Shown: positions 49,716 through 58,024 of the stretch, piece after piece
Numbering within the stretch: position 1 is the first letter of the stretch
How the letters are laid out: each line of letters starts with the position of its first letter
Assembly (NCBI GenBank): GCA_036774405.1
Contig: DAIPBO010000016.1
Coordinates: 1 to 64,000 of the forward strand
DNA from: JAAYDS01 sp012729155
GTDB lineage: Bacteria > Chloroflexota > Anaerolineae > UBA1429
Reading direction: 5' to 3'
DNA length: 64,000 bases
The notes under the pieces: generated by a model
The model's input: only the letters and a program-made list of their open reading frames with translations
What the model was told of the DNA's origin: nothing
Databases searched by the model: none
Program-made: the position numbers and the translations under genes

Positions 49716-50509
49716 ATGACGAGCATACACACCCACATCGCCATCTTGCTAGACCGCAGCGGCTCGATGGAGCTGTTGCGCGACGACATCATCGGGGGGT
49801 TCAACGCCTTTGTGGCCCAGCAGCGGGCCGTGCCGGGCGAGGCCACCCTCACGCTGGTGCAGTTCGACAGCCAGCAGCCCTACGAGGTGCTGCACCGCTT
49901 TGCCCCGCTGGCCGAGGTGCAGCTGCTCACCCGCGATAGCTATGTGCCGCGCGCGGCCACGCCGCTGCTCGACGCCATGGGCCAGGCCATCATCGACCTG
50001 CAGCACGACCTGGGCGCCATACCCACGGCGCGCAGGCCCGCGCATGTCATCGTGGTGATCATCACCGACGGACGTGAGAACGCCAGTATCGAGTTTAGCA
50101 AAGGGCAGGTGGCGCGGCTGGTGGCCCAGACACAGGCCGCCGGCTGGGAGTATGTCTTTCTCAGCGCCGACATGGGCGCCATCGACGACGCCCTGGCGGT
50201 GGGCGTGCGCGCCGAGGCCAGCCTGGCCTTTCGCCGCGACGCCACCGGCACCATGCTGGCCTACCAGTCGCTCTCTGACAACATCGCGGCGCAGCGTGCG
50301 GGCCGCANNNNNNNNNNNNNNNNNNNNNNNNNNNNNNNNNNNNNNNNNNNNNNNNNNNNNNNNNNNNNNNNNNNNNNNNNNNNNNNNNNNNNNNNNNNNN
50401 NNNNNNNATGCTGGCCTACCAGTCGCTCTCTGACAACATCGCGGCGCAGCGTGCGGGCCGCAGGCGCGACCTCTCGTTCAGCGACGAGGACCGCGCTCAA
50501 CAGCGCTAG
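49716..50509 (+). CDS. Von Willebrand factor A (VWA) domain protein, interrupted by an assembly gap
   Basis: A VWA-fold protein of about 212 aa once the artefact is removed. The metal site (MIDAS) is Asp13-x-Ser15-x-Ser17 in LLDRSGSMELL, with a Thr from ATPLLDAMG and Asp from IITDGRENAS completing it. No signal peptide is present, so it is intracellular, like the VWA proteins that work with AAA+ ATPases. The frame is broken only by 100 Ns. The 55 bp before the gap (50253-50307) repeat exactly after it (50408-50462). Joining the copies gives a continuous frame ending SFSDEDRAQQR. GGAGG precedes ATG 49716. Confidence 0.85.
50308..50407. other. Assembly gap of 100 N, probably false
   Basis: A fixed 100-N spacer flanked by identical 55-bp sequences (50253-50307 and 50408-50462). 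The true sequence most likely has one copy and no gap. Confidence 0.95.
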
Positions 50510-50540
50510 CCCGCGCCTCTGTGGCGCCGGCCGCGGGCCG

Positions 50541-50567
50541 GGCAGATGCCAGGGGGGAGCATCTGCC
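50541..50567 (+). terminator. Hairpin after the VWA gene
   Basis: GGCAGATGC (50541-50549) pairs perfectly with GCATCTGCC (50559-50567). It sits 32 bp after the VWA stop. No T-run follows. The 210-bp gap to pstS otherwise holds the phased array described next. Confidence 0.5.
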
Positions 50568-50628
50568 TGGCGCCGCGCAGGCGCAGCGTAGAACGTCGCC
50601 CCTCGGCCAGACCGCCAGGCCGCATCTA

Positions 50629-50678
50629 TTGACATGTCGTTAACCCTGTGCTGCTCGGCCGCTAACCTGCGCCTGCTA
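50629..50678 (+). promoter_or_regulatory. Phased 11-bp array upstream of pstS (candidate Pho box)
   Basis: TTGACA (50629), TTAACC (50640), CTGCTC (50651), CTAACC (50662) and CTGCTA (50673) recur every 11 bp. TAACCCTGTGCTGCT is nearly repeated 22 bp later. Eleven-bp phasing of TTnACn elements resembles PhoB/PhoP operators upstream of phosphate-uptake operons. This is inference, and no clear -10 is fixed. Confidence 0.4.
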
Positions 50679-50719
50679 CCATGGCCAAGGAAAGATCAAG
50701 AGCAAGGGAGAAAGACGAC

Positions 50720-51727
50720 ATGCGTTCAAGACAGATCCGTCCCCTGGCCGCCATCGCGCTCGTGGTGCTGCTGGCCGCCACCCTGGCCGCCTGCGCGCCG
50801 GCCGCCACGCCCACCACGGCGCCCATTGCGGCGGCGCCGGCCGCTGCGGGCGAAGAACCCCCTGGCGGCATCGAGGCCGACCCCCTCAAGGTGACGGGCG
50901 ACATCGTCACCGCCGGCAGCTCGACGGTTTACCCGTTGGCCGAGCGACTGGCAGAGCGCTTTCAAGATGAGGGCTATAGCGGCAACATCACCATCGACAG
51001 CATCGGCTCTGGCGCGGGGCTTGAGCGCTTTTGCGTGACGGGCGAGACCGACGTGGCCAACGCCAGCCGCCCCATCAAGGGCAGCGAGGTCGAGAGCTGC
51101 CAGGCCATCGGGCGCGAGCCCATCGAGCTGCGCCTGGGCACCGACGCCCTGGCCGTGGTGGTCAGCAAAGAGAACGACTTTATCGCCTCGGCCACCATCG
51201 ACGAGCTGGCCGCCATCTTCTCTGACGCGGCCGTCCAGTGGTCTGACGTGAACCCCGCCTGGCCCGCCGAGAACATCCAGCGCTTTATCCCTGGCACCGA
51301 CAGCGGCACCTTTGACTATTTTGTCGAGGCGGTGTTCGACGACGACAAGGCGCCGCACCTCAACGCCGCGAACACGCAGCTCAGCGAGGACGACAATGTG
51401 CTGGTGCAGGGCGTGCTGGGCAGCCCCTACGCCATCGGGTACTTTGGCTACGCCTACTATGCCGAGAACGCCGACCAGCTCAACGTGCTGGCCATCGAGG
51501 GCGTGACGCCTACCAACGCCACCGTCGATGACAACAGCTATCCCCTCTCGCGGCCGCTGTTCATGTACGCCGACGCGGGCGTGCTCAAGGCCAAGCCGCA
51601 GGTGGCCAGCTACCTGCACTTTGTACTGACCTATGTCAACGAAGAGGTCGAGAGCGTGGGGTACTTTGCGGCGCCGGCCGCCGCCCTGGACGGAGCGCGC
51701 GAGGCCCTGCAGGCGGCAGTGAACTAG
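50720..51727 (+). CDS. pstS: Phosphate-binding lipoprotein PstS
   Basis: A 335-aa periplasmic or surface phosphate receptor for the PstSCAB importer. The lipobox LAAC gives a lipid anchor at Cys25 or so. A short Ala/Pro linker follows. The phosphate-binding motifs are present: ITAGSSTVYPLAERLAERF-like TAGSSTVYPL, DSIGSGAGLERFCVTGETD with ANASRPI, and IPGTDSGTFDYF. Start ATG 50720 has AAGGGAGAAAG upstream. The frame to 50681 lacks a ribosome site. It is first in the operon, with a strong hairpin between it and pstC that would raise PstS above the membrane subunits. Confidence 0.95.
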   Translation: MRSRQIRPLAAIALVVLLAATLAACAPAATPTTAPIAAAPAAAGEEPPGGIEADPLKVTGDIVTAGSSTVYPLAERLAERFQDEGYSGNITIDSIGSGAGLERFCVTGETDVANASRPIKGSEVESCQAIGREPIELRLGTDALAVVVSKENDFIASATIDELAAIFSDAAVQWSDVNPAWPAENIQRFIPGTDSGTFDYFVEAVFDDDKAPHLNAANTQLSEDDNVLVQGVLGSPYAIGYFGYAYYAENADQLNVLAIEGVTPTNATVDDNSYPLSRPLFMYADAGVLKAKPQVASYLHFVLTYVNEEVESVGYFAAPAAALDGAREALQAAVN

Positions 51728-51736
51728 ACATCCTCA

Positions 51737-51771
51737 GCCAGGCAGCGGCAGACGGTCTGCCGCTGCCTGGC
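51737..51771 (+). terminator. Intercistronic hairpin between pstS and pstC
   Basis: GCCAGGCAGCGGCAGAC (51737-51753) pairs perfectly with 51755-51771, a very stable stem. It lies 10 bp after the pstS stop and 19 bp before pstC. No T-run follows, so it likely attenuates transcription or stabilises the pstS message end. Confidence 0.75.
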
Positions 51772-51789
51772 GCGCAGAGCGAGGCAACC

Positions 51790-52986
51790 ATGACCCAACC
51801 GATCACCCAGAGCAGCGCGCGGCCGGCCGCCCGCACACCCGACGCCCCCCTGGCGCAAGAGGGCCTGCGGCGTCGGCCCCGTGTGGGCGAGAGCCTCATC
51901 CAGGCGCTGCTGCTGCTGTGTGGCGTGCTTTCGATCCTCACCACACTGGGCATCGTCTACGAGCTGGGCAGCGAGTCGCTGCTCTTTTTCACGCGGCAGC
52001 AGTGGGTCGAGACCAACAAGACGCTGACCGCCGACCTGGCCGCCGGCAGCGAGATGCTGACCGTCACCCGCGCGGGCGGCGAGGTGCACCCTGGCGAGAC
52101 GCTGCGCCTGGGCAGCGAGGCGCTCACCGTGACGGCGGTGACGGGCAGCACCCTCACGGTGGTGCGCGGTGCCCAGGGCACCACCCCCCTGGCCCACGGG
52201 GCCGGCGCCGACCTGTACAAGGCACGGCGCGTGACGCTGCGCGAGTTTGTGGGCAAGGTAGAGTGGAACCCGCAGATCGGCAAGTTCGGCATCTGGTCGC
52301 TGGTGAGCGCCACGCTGATGACCTCGCTCATCGCACTGGTGGTGGCGCTACCGCTGGGCCTGGCGGTGGCCATCTACCTCAGCGAATACGCCGGCGCACG
52401 GGCGCGCCAGGTGCTCAAGCCGCTGCTCGAGGTGCTGGCGGGCGTGCCCACGGTGGTCTATGGCTACTTTGCACTGACCATGATGACGCCGCTGCTGCGT
52501 GCCATCTTTGGGCAGAACACCGTCGAGATCTATAACACCGCCTCGGCCGGCCTGGTGATCGGCATTCTGATCATCCCGCTGGTGAGCTCGATGAGCGAGG
52601 ACGCCTTGAGCGCCGTGCCGCGCTCGCTGCGCGAGGCGGCCTATGCCCTGGGCGCCACACGCCTCGAGACGGCCATCAAGGTGGTGGTGCCGGCGGCCCT
52701 CTCGGGGGTGGCGGCGGCGTTCATCCTGGCGGCCTCGCGGGCCATCGGCGAGACGATGATCGTGGCCATCGCCGCGGGCGCGGGGCCCAACTTTACGATC
52801 AACCCCTTCAGCGCCGCCGAGACGATGACGGGGCACATCGTGCGCATCTCGGGGGGCGACCTGAGCTATGACTCGCTGGACTATAACAGCCTGTTCGCCA
52901 TCGGGCTGGTGCTCTTTGGCATGACGTTGAGCCTGAACATCCTCAGCCAGCGCATCGTGCGGCGCTTTCGCGAGGTGTACGAATGA
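51790..52986 (+). CDS. pstC: Phosphate ABC transporter permease PstC with inserted domain
   Basis: A 398-aa membrane subunit of the phosphate importer. The permease core has six helices, from FGIWSLVSATLMTSLIALVV on, with the EAA-type loop AVPRSLREAAYALGATRLET and RAIGETMIVAIAAGAGPN. Normal PstC proteins are about 310-320 aa. Here an extra beta-rich domain of about 80 residues (77-155) is inserted in the outward loop after helix 1. It contains GETLRLGSEALTVTAVTG, LTVVRGAQGTTPLAHGAGAD, a pattern I associate with phage-tail and virion-type proteins. Its stop overlaps pstA by 4 bp (ATGA), so they are translationally coupled. Confidence 0.94.
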   Translation: MTQPITQSSARPAARTPDAPLAQEGLRRRPRVGESLIQALLLLCGVLSILTTLGIVYELGSESLLFFTRQQWVETNKTLTADLAAGSEMLTVTRAGGEVHPGETLRLGSEALTVTAVTGSTLTVVRGAQGTTPLAHGAGADLYKARRVTLREFVGKVEWNPQIGKFGIWSLVSATLMTSLIALVVALPLGLAVAIYLSEYAGARARQVLKPLLEVLAGVPTVVYGYFALTMMTPLLRAIFGQNTVEIYNTASAGLVIGILIIPLVSSMSEDALSAVPRSLREAAYALGATRLETAIKVVVPAALSGVAAAFILAASRAIGETMIVAIAAGAGPNFTINPFSAAETMTGHIVRISGGDLSYDSLDYNSLFAIGLVLFGMTLSLNILSQRIVRRFREVYE

Positions 52987-54239
52987 GCCGCGCGCCCGCC
53001 CGCCCTGTTGACGCGTTGACGCCGGCCGACTTTGAGCCACGCATGGGCCGTCGCCGCCGTGTGGGCCGCGCCTGGGCGCTGGCCTTTCAGGCGGCCACGG
53101 TGGTGGGCATGGTGGCGCTGCTGGCGCTGCTGCTCACCATCATCAATGACTCTTTTGGGCTGGTGGCCGTCGAGTACGCCGCCGACCCCGCCACGCTGGC
53201 CACTGCGCCCCTCGACGAACTGAGCCGCGATGAGCTGGCCGCCGTGCTGCAGGCGCATGTCTCGGCGGGGCTCTATCGGCGCTATGAGGCCGAAAAGCCG
53301 TTCAGCGAGCGCTCGGCCAGCGAGGTGCGCGCCCTGGTGATGGAGCGCGTGGTAGCGCCCAGCGTGGTGGCGCAATGGACGCTGCTCGACTCGCTGACCA
53401 GCCGCAGCGCGGTGCTGGCGCAGGCCGCCGCCGAGCACCCGCAGGCCCAGGTGCGCATGGCCAGCTGGCTCACGGGGCGCTTTCTCACCGCGCCGCAATC
53501 TGGCGACCCGATGCGCGCCGGCGTGCGCACGGCCGTGCTGGGCTCGCTGTGGACGGTGGCCATCGCGCTGCTGGCGGCCTTTCCCATCGGCGTGGGCGCG
53601 GCCATCTATCTCGAAGAGTACGCGCGCGACCACCCCATCAACCGCCTCATCCAGGTCAACATCAACAACCTGGCTGGCGTGCCCTCGATCATCTATGGCA
53701 TGCTGGGGCTGGCGGTGTTCGTGCGGCTGCTGGGGCGGCTCACCAGCGGCGTGGCCTTTGGGGCCGGCGACGAGAGCAGCGTGGCCAACGGCCGCACCAT
53801 CCTCTCGGCAGGGCTCACGCTGGGGCTGCTGGTGCTGCCGGTGATCATCATCAACGCCCAAGAGGCGATCCGCGCCGTGCCCGCCTCGCTGCGGCAGGCC
53901 AGCCTGGGGCTGGGCGCCACCCGCTGGCAGACGGTGTGGCACCACGTGCTGCCCTCGGCGCTGCCGGGCATCCTCACCGGCACCATTCTGGCCATCTCGC
54001 GGGCCATGGGCGAGACGGCGCCGCTGGTGGTGGTGGGCGCATCGACCTTTGTCACCGTCGACCCCACCGGGCCCTTTAGCAAGTTCACCACCCTGCCCAT
54101 CCAGATCTATCAATGGACGTCGCGACCACAAGACGTCTTTCGCAACCTCGCCGCCGCGGCCATTGTGGTGCTGCTGGCCATGCTGTTGAGCCTCAATGCC
54201 GTGGCGATCTTGCTGCGCAACCGCTACAGTGGAAAGTAG
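52983..54239 (+). CDS. pstA: Phosphate ABC transporter permease PstA with large outward loop
   Basis: A 418-aa second membrane subunit. Helix 1 is TVVGMVALLALLLTIINDSF. Then comes an insertion of about 110 residues (65-178) rich in charged helices (LDELSRDELAAVLQAHVSAG and following), where ordinary PstA proteins (about 280-300 aa) have a short loop. The core is conserved: GVRTAVLGSLWTVAIALLAA, NINNLAGVPSIIYGMLGL, EAIRAVPASLRQASLGLGAT and RAMGETAPLVVVGAS. It starts at the ATGA overlap with pstC and ends 3 bp before pstB. Confidence 0.94.
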   Translation: MSRAPARPVDALTPADFEPRMGRRRRVGRAWALAFQAATVVGMVALLALLLTIINDSFGLVAVEYAADPATLATAPLDELSRDELAAVLQAHVSAGLYRRYEAEKPFSERSASEVRALVMERVVAPSVVAQWTLLDSLTSRSAVLAQAAAEHPQAQVRMASWLTGRFLTAPQSGDPMRAGVRTAVLGSLWTVAIALLAAFPIGVGAAIYLEEYARDHPINRLIQVNINNLAGVPSIIYGMLGLAVFVRLLGRLTSGVAFGAGDESSVANGRTILSAGLTLGLLVLPVIIINAQEAIRAVPASLRQASLGLGATRWQTVWHHVLPSALPGILTGTILAISRAMGETAPLVVVGASTFVTVDPTGPFSKFTTLPIQIYQWTSRPQDVFRNLAAAAIVVLLAMLLSLNAVAILLRNRYSGK

Positions 54240-54242
54240 ACC

Positions 54243-55037
54243 ATGAGCAACACCCCCACCTCTGCAGACGGCCAATACGCCATCGAGGCGCTGGGCCTCA
54301 ACGTGTACTATGGCGATTTTCGCGCCGTCAAAGATGTCGAGCTGCGCATCCGCCGCCACAAGATCACCGCCATCATCGGGCCATCGGGCTGCGGCAAGAG
54401 CACCGTGCTGCGAGCGTTCAACCGCATGAACGAGCTGGTGCCCACCGCCCACACCGAGGGGCAGGTGCGGTTCAATGGCGTCGACATCTACGACCCGTCG
54501 GTAGACCCTGTGCGCGTGCGCCAGCGCATCGGCATGGTCTTTCAAAAGCCCAACCCCTTTCCCAAGAGCATCTATGAGAACGTGGCCTGGGGCGCGCGCA
54601 TCAACGGCTTTAAAGGCGACATGGACGCGCTGGTGTACGAGAGCCTGCACCAGGCCGCCCTGTGGGACGAGGTCAAAGACAAGCTGCAGCAGAGCGGCCT
54701 GTCGCTCTCGGGCGGGCAACAGCAGCGGCTGTGCATCGCGCGCACCATCGCCGTGCGGCCCGACATCATCCTGATGGACGAGCCGGCCTCGGCGCTAGAC
54801 CCCATTGCCACCCTGCGCATCGAGCAATTGATGCAAGAGCTGTCGTCGGCCTACACCATCATCATCGTGACGCACAACATGCAGCAGGCCGCGCGCGTGT
54901 CTGACTATACGGCCTTTTTCTCGCTCGACGAGGCCGACCGCGCCGGCGTGCTGATCGAGTATGGCGAGACAGACCGCATGTTCACGCGGCCGGCCAGCCG
55001 GGTGACGGCCGACTATATCACCGGGCGCTTTGGCTAG
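54243..55037 (+). CDS. pstB: Phosphate ABC transporter ATPase PstB
   Basis: A 264-aa ATPase driving phosphate import. Walker A is GPSGCGKSTVLRAFNRMNEL, where the last part is diagnostic for PstB. The Q-loop is MVFQKPNPFPKSIYENVAWG, the signature LSGGQQQRLCIARTIAV and Walker B IILMDEPASALD. The H-loop is IIIVTHNMQQAARVSD. GGAAAG precedes ATG 54243. It is the last of the pst genes. No phoU follows in this window, unlike many pst operons. A tandem 22-bp repeat begins 10 bp after its stop. Confidence 0.96.
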   Translation: MSNTPTSADGQYAIEALGLNVYYGDFRAVKDVELRIRRHKITAIIGPSGCGKSTVLRAFNRMNELVPTAHTEGQVRFNGVDIYDPSVDPVRVRQRIGMVFQKPNPFPKSIYENVAWGARINGFKGDMDALVYESLHQAALWDEVKDKLQQSGLSLSGGQQQRLCIARTIAVRPDIILMDEPASALDPIATLRIEQLMQELSSAYTIIIVTHNMQQAARVSDYTAFFSLDEADRAGVLIEYGETDRMFTRPASRVTADYITGRFG

Positions 55038-55047
55038 GCGCCGTGCC

Positions 55048-55135
55048 CCATCTGGCAGCATGCCACAGGCCATCTGGCAGCATGCCACAGGCCATCTGGC
55101 GGCGTGCCACAGGCCATCTGGCAGCATGCCACGCC
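55048..55135 (+). repeat. Four tandem 22-bp repeats after pstB
   Basis: Four head-to-tail copies of CCATCTGGCAGCATGCCACAG-G lie at 55048-55069, 55070-55091, 55092-55113 and 55114-55135. The third has two changes, the fourth differs at its end. Each holds the small dyad TGGCAnnnTGCCA. Together with the promoter and the N-gap they fill the 339-bp stretch between pstB and the GH3 gene. Confidence 0.9.
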
Positions 55136-55138
55136 CGC

Positions 55139-55167
55139 TTGCCCGCGGCAGCGTAAACCGCTATCCT
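55139..55167 (+). promoter_or_regulatory. Promoter of the NagZ-type GH3 gene
   Basis: TTGCCC (55139-55144), 17 bp, TATCCT (55162-55167). With the artefactual gap removed it lies about 55 bp before the gene start. It begins 4 bp after the last 22-bp repeat. Confidence 0.4.
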
Positions 55168-55236
55168 TGGGACAATCGATTGCCACGCCCTGTATGGGCC
55201 GCTGACGCGAGGTTGGGGACGATGTGGGTAGACGTT

Positions 55237-55336
55237 NNNNNNNNNNNNNNNNNNNNNNNNNNNNNNNNNNNNNNNNNNNNNNNNNNNNNNNNNNNNNNNN
55301 NNNNNNNNNNNNNNNNNNNNNNNNNNNNNNNNNNNN
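55237..55336. other. Assembly gap of 100 N, probably false
   Basis: A fixed 100-N spacer flanked by identical 55-bp sequences (55182-55236 and 55337-55391). As at the first gap, the two ends probably overlap and nothing is missing. Confidence 0.95.
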
Positions 55337-55376
55337 GCCACGCCCTGTATGGGCCGCTGACGCGAGGTTGGGGACG

Positions 55377-57146
55377 ATGTGGGTAGACGTTGCCGTGGGT
55401 CGCGGGCGCGTGTGGGTGCGCCTGCTGTTGGGCGCCATGCTGTTGTTGGCTCTGCTGGGCCCGCGCCTGCCGGCTGTGGCCGCCGAGGGGCCGTCAGAGG
55501 GCGACGAGGCGCTGGCGCTAGAGCGTGCCGCCCGCGAGCGGGCCAGTGCGCTGCTGGCGCAGATGACGCTGGAGCAAAAGGTGGGCCAGTTGCTGCTGGT
55601 GCACTTTCGCGGGCCAGCGCTTTCAGACGACCTGCGCACGCTGATCGAGCAGCACCATGTGGGTGGCATCGTCCTGTTCAGTGCCGAGGGCAACATCGTC
55701 TCGGTCGAGCAGCTGGTAGGGCTGATCAACGCCGCGCAAGGGGCGGCCGTGGCCCAGCCGGGCGGCGTGCCGCTGCTGGTGGCGGTCGATCAAGAGGGCG
55801 GCGCGGTGGCGCGCCTGCGCAACGGCGTGGCGGTGGTGCCGGGGCAGATGGCCGTGGCCGCGGGCGGCTCGGTTGAGGCCGCGCGCGAGCTGTACCGCAT
55901 CAACGCCCAGCAGCTGCAGGCGCTGGGCATCAACATGAACCTGGCGCCCGTGGTCGACGTGAACACCAACCCCGCCAACCCCATCATCGGCACGCGCGCC
56001 TTTGGGGCCGATCCGGCGCAGGTGGCCGCCTATGGCCGCGCCGCCATCGAGGCCTATCAGGCGGGGGGCATTGCGGCCACGGCCAAGCACTTTCCTGGCC
56101 ACGGCGATACCGATGTCGACTCGCACCTGGCGCTGCCGGCGCTGGGGCACAGCCGCGAGCAGCTCGAGGCGGTAGACCTGCCACCCTTCCGCGAGGCCAT
56201 TGCCGCGGGTGTCGATGCCATCATGACGGCCCACCTGCTGGTGCCCGCCATCGACGACGACCCCACGCGCCCCGCCACCCTCTCGCCCCAGGTGGTCACC
56301 GGGCTGCTGCGGCAAGAGCTGGGCTATGAGGGGGTGATCGTCTCTGATGCCATGGGCATGCGGGCCATCACCGGCCTGCTGCCGCTGCCCGAGGCGGCCG
56401 TGCGGGCCGTGCAGGCGGGTGTCGACGTGCTCTCGTTTGGCGGCGAGGGGCTGCGCTCGCCTCTGGTGCAGGGAGAGGTGCACCAGCGGCTGGTGGCGGC
56501 GGTGCAGAACGGCGAGATCGCGCCCGAGCGCATCGACGAGGCAGCGCTGCGGGTGCTCACGCTCAAGGCGCGCCGCGGCATCCTCGACGCGACCACCACG
56601 CCCCCGCCTGCCGCCGACGCGGTGGGCAATCCGGGCCAGTCGGCGCTCTCGTCGATGGCCAACGACGCCAGCATCACCCTGCTGCGCGACGACGCCGGCC
56701 TGCTGCCGCTGCCTCGCGAGGGGCGGCTGCTGGTGATCGCGCGGCAGAGCCCCGTGCTGTGGCACGAGGCCATGTCTACCTGCCCCAACGACGTGCAGGT
56801 GCTCTACATGCCCGCCAACCCCTCGCCGGCCTATATCACGCTGGCGCAGCTCGCCGCGGCCAACACCGAGCGAGTGATCGTGGCCACCCACAGCGCACAG
56901 CTCTATCCGGGGCAGGTGCAGCTGCTCGAGGCGCTGGCCGGGCGGCCGCTGGTGGCGCTGTCTACCTCTGGCCCGTATGACGTGCCCGCCCTTTCGGCGG
57001 CGCCCACCCTGCTGCTGGCCTACGAGGGCACCGAGGGCGCCGTGCGGGCCATGGCCCGCGCCCTCTGCGGGCAGATCGAGCCGCTGGGCCGCCTGCCGGT
57101 GGCGCTCGACGGGCTCTATCCCCAGGGCTATCGCCTGCGAGACTAG
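55377..57146 (+). CDS. GH3 beta-N-acetylhexosaminidase (NagZ-type), exported
   Basis: A 589-aa secreted GH3 enzyme. Residues 1-36 are a signal peptide ending at PAVAAE. The catalytic barrel carries the NagZ hallmark KHFPGHGDTDVDSH (237-250), whose His-Asp pair acts as acid/base, and the nucleophile Asp324 in GVIVSDAMGMRAITG. Unlike short Gram-negative NagZ it has a second domain (about 420-589), as in Bacillus NagZ/YbbD, and is exported. It likely removes N-acetylglucosamine from muropeptides outside the cell, in cell-wall recycling. The start is ATG 55377 just after the gap, and the same ATG copy lies at 55222 before it. Confidence 0.9.
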   Translation: MWVDVAVGRGRVWVRLLLGAMLLLALLGPRLPAVAAEGPSEGDEALALERAARERASALLAQMTLEQKVGQLLLVHFRGPALSDDLRTLIEQHHVGGIVLFSAEGNIVSVEQLVGLINAAQGAAVAQPGGVPLLVAVDQEGGAVARLRNGVAVVPGQMAVAAGGSVEAARELYRINAQQLQALGINMNLAPVVDVNTNPANPIIGTRAFGADPAQVAAYGRAAIEAYQAGGIAATAKHFPGHGDTDVDSHLALPALGHSREQLEAVDLPPFREAIAAGVDAIMTAHLLVPAIDDDPTRPATLSPQVVTGLLRQELGYEGVIVSDAMGMRAITGLLPLPEAAVRAVQAGVDVLSFGGEGLRSPLVQGEVHQRLVAAVQNGEIAPERIDEAALRVLTLKARRGILDATTTPPPAADAVGNPGQSALSSMANDASITLLRDDAGLLPLPREGRLLVIARQSPVLWHEAMSTCPNDVQVLYMPANPSPAYITLAQLAAANTERVIVATHSAQLYPGQVQLLEALAGRPLVALSTSGPYDVPALSAAPTLLLAYEGTEGAVRAMARALCGQIEPLGRLPVALDGLYPQGYRLRD

Positions 57147-57988
57147 GCCGACGCCTGGCCCACCCACACCGTATAGCTGTCGCGCAGCGCCCAGCCCAGG
57201 CCCTCGGCGGTGCGCCGCGAGGGCGCGTTGACGGCCCAGGCATCCCACAGGGCGGTGCACCCCTGGCGAGCGCAGCGCGCGGCAAAGGCGGCCACCGCCG
57301 CCGTGGCCAGGCCGCGCTGGCGGTGGGCCTCGTGCGTCCAGATGCCCACCCCGCAGCGCGCAGGGCTGAGCTCTTCGGCCGTGCACCAGGTCACCAGTTC
57401 GCGCCCCCACAGCACACCATAGCCCCAGGCGTGCGCCAAAAAGGCCGTCACCGACGGCCACACCTCGTCGATCTCGCCGCGCAGGCTGTCGAGCTGCAGC
57501 CAGTCGTCGGCCAGCAGCGCGGCGTCGATGGCCACCAGGCGGTAGCCCGCCGGCAGCGTGGGCTGGGGCACGGGGCTTGCGGGCGGCCTGAGATAGGCCA
57601 CGCGCGGGTATGCCGCCAGTGCCCCCAGCGGCGCGAACGGCTCGCCCTGACACCAGGCGGGGTCGCCAACGCGCCAGAGCATAAAGGGCGGCTCTTCGCC
57701 CGCCACCCGGGCCAGCGCCGGCCGCACAGTGGCGGTGAGGTGCTGCGCCAGCGCCTCGTCGTTGGCAGCGGTGCGGGCGCCCAGCAAATAGTGCAGCGCG
57801 CGGCCATCCCACAGGTGGGCCAGGCGCGGGTGCGCTGCGTCGTCGACCCAGGCCGTCAGCGGCGCCGTGTGAGCGATGGCCGCCTCGAGGGCATAGGCGA
57901 GCGCAGGGCAGTCGTCGGCGTGGGCCGATGGCAAGAGCGTCCGCAGCAGCGGCAGTTGGTCGGCGGGCAGCGCGTGCAGGCAGGGCAT
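57143..57988 (-). CDS. GNAT-family acetyltransferase
   Basis: A 281-aa protein with a C-terminal GNAT acetyltransferase fold. The acetyl-CoA loop is in THEAHRQRGLATAAVAAFAA, followed by GCTALWDAWAVNAPSRRTAE and GLGWALRDSYTVWVG, as in the GNAT_acetyltran group. The N-terminal 150 residues form a second, degenerate half. It acetylates an unknown amine. The start is ATG 57988 behind GAGG. The open frame upstream to 58696 is antisense to the next gene. It overlaps the GH3 stop by 4 bp in convergent orientation. Confidence 0.85.
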   Translation of the reverse strand: MPCLHALPADQLPLLRTLLPSAHADDCPALAYALEAAIAHTAPLTAWVDDAAHPRLAHLWDGRALHYLLGARTAANDEALAQHLTATVRPALARVAGEEPPFMLWRVGDPAWCQGEPFAPLGALAAYPRVAYLRPPASPVPQPTLPAGYRLVAIDAALLADDWLQLDSLRGEIDEVWPSVTAFLAHAWGYGVLWGRELVTWCTAEELSPARCGVGIWTHEAHRQRGLATAAVAAFAARCARQGCTALWDAWAVNAPSRRTAEGLGWALRDSYTVWVGQASA

Positions 57989-58024
57989 AGGGCGCCTCGT
58001 TTGGCAGAGCTGGGGGCCGCCGTG

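Noticed and set aside
51790..52986. Frameshift or chimaera in pstC
   Set aside because: The inserted stretch is in frame, has normal codon use, and the core is intact on both sides.
55048..55135. CRISPR array
   Set aside because: The 22-bp units abut with no spacers, and no cas genes are in the window.
55182..55391. 55-bp direct repeats as attachment sites or target-site duplications
   Set aside because: They flank exactly 100 N, and the same length recurs at the other gap. An assembly k-mer overlap explains both.
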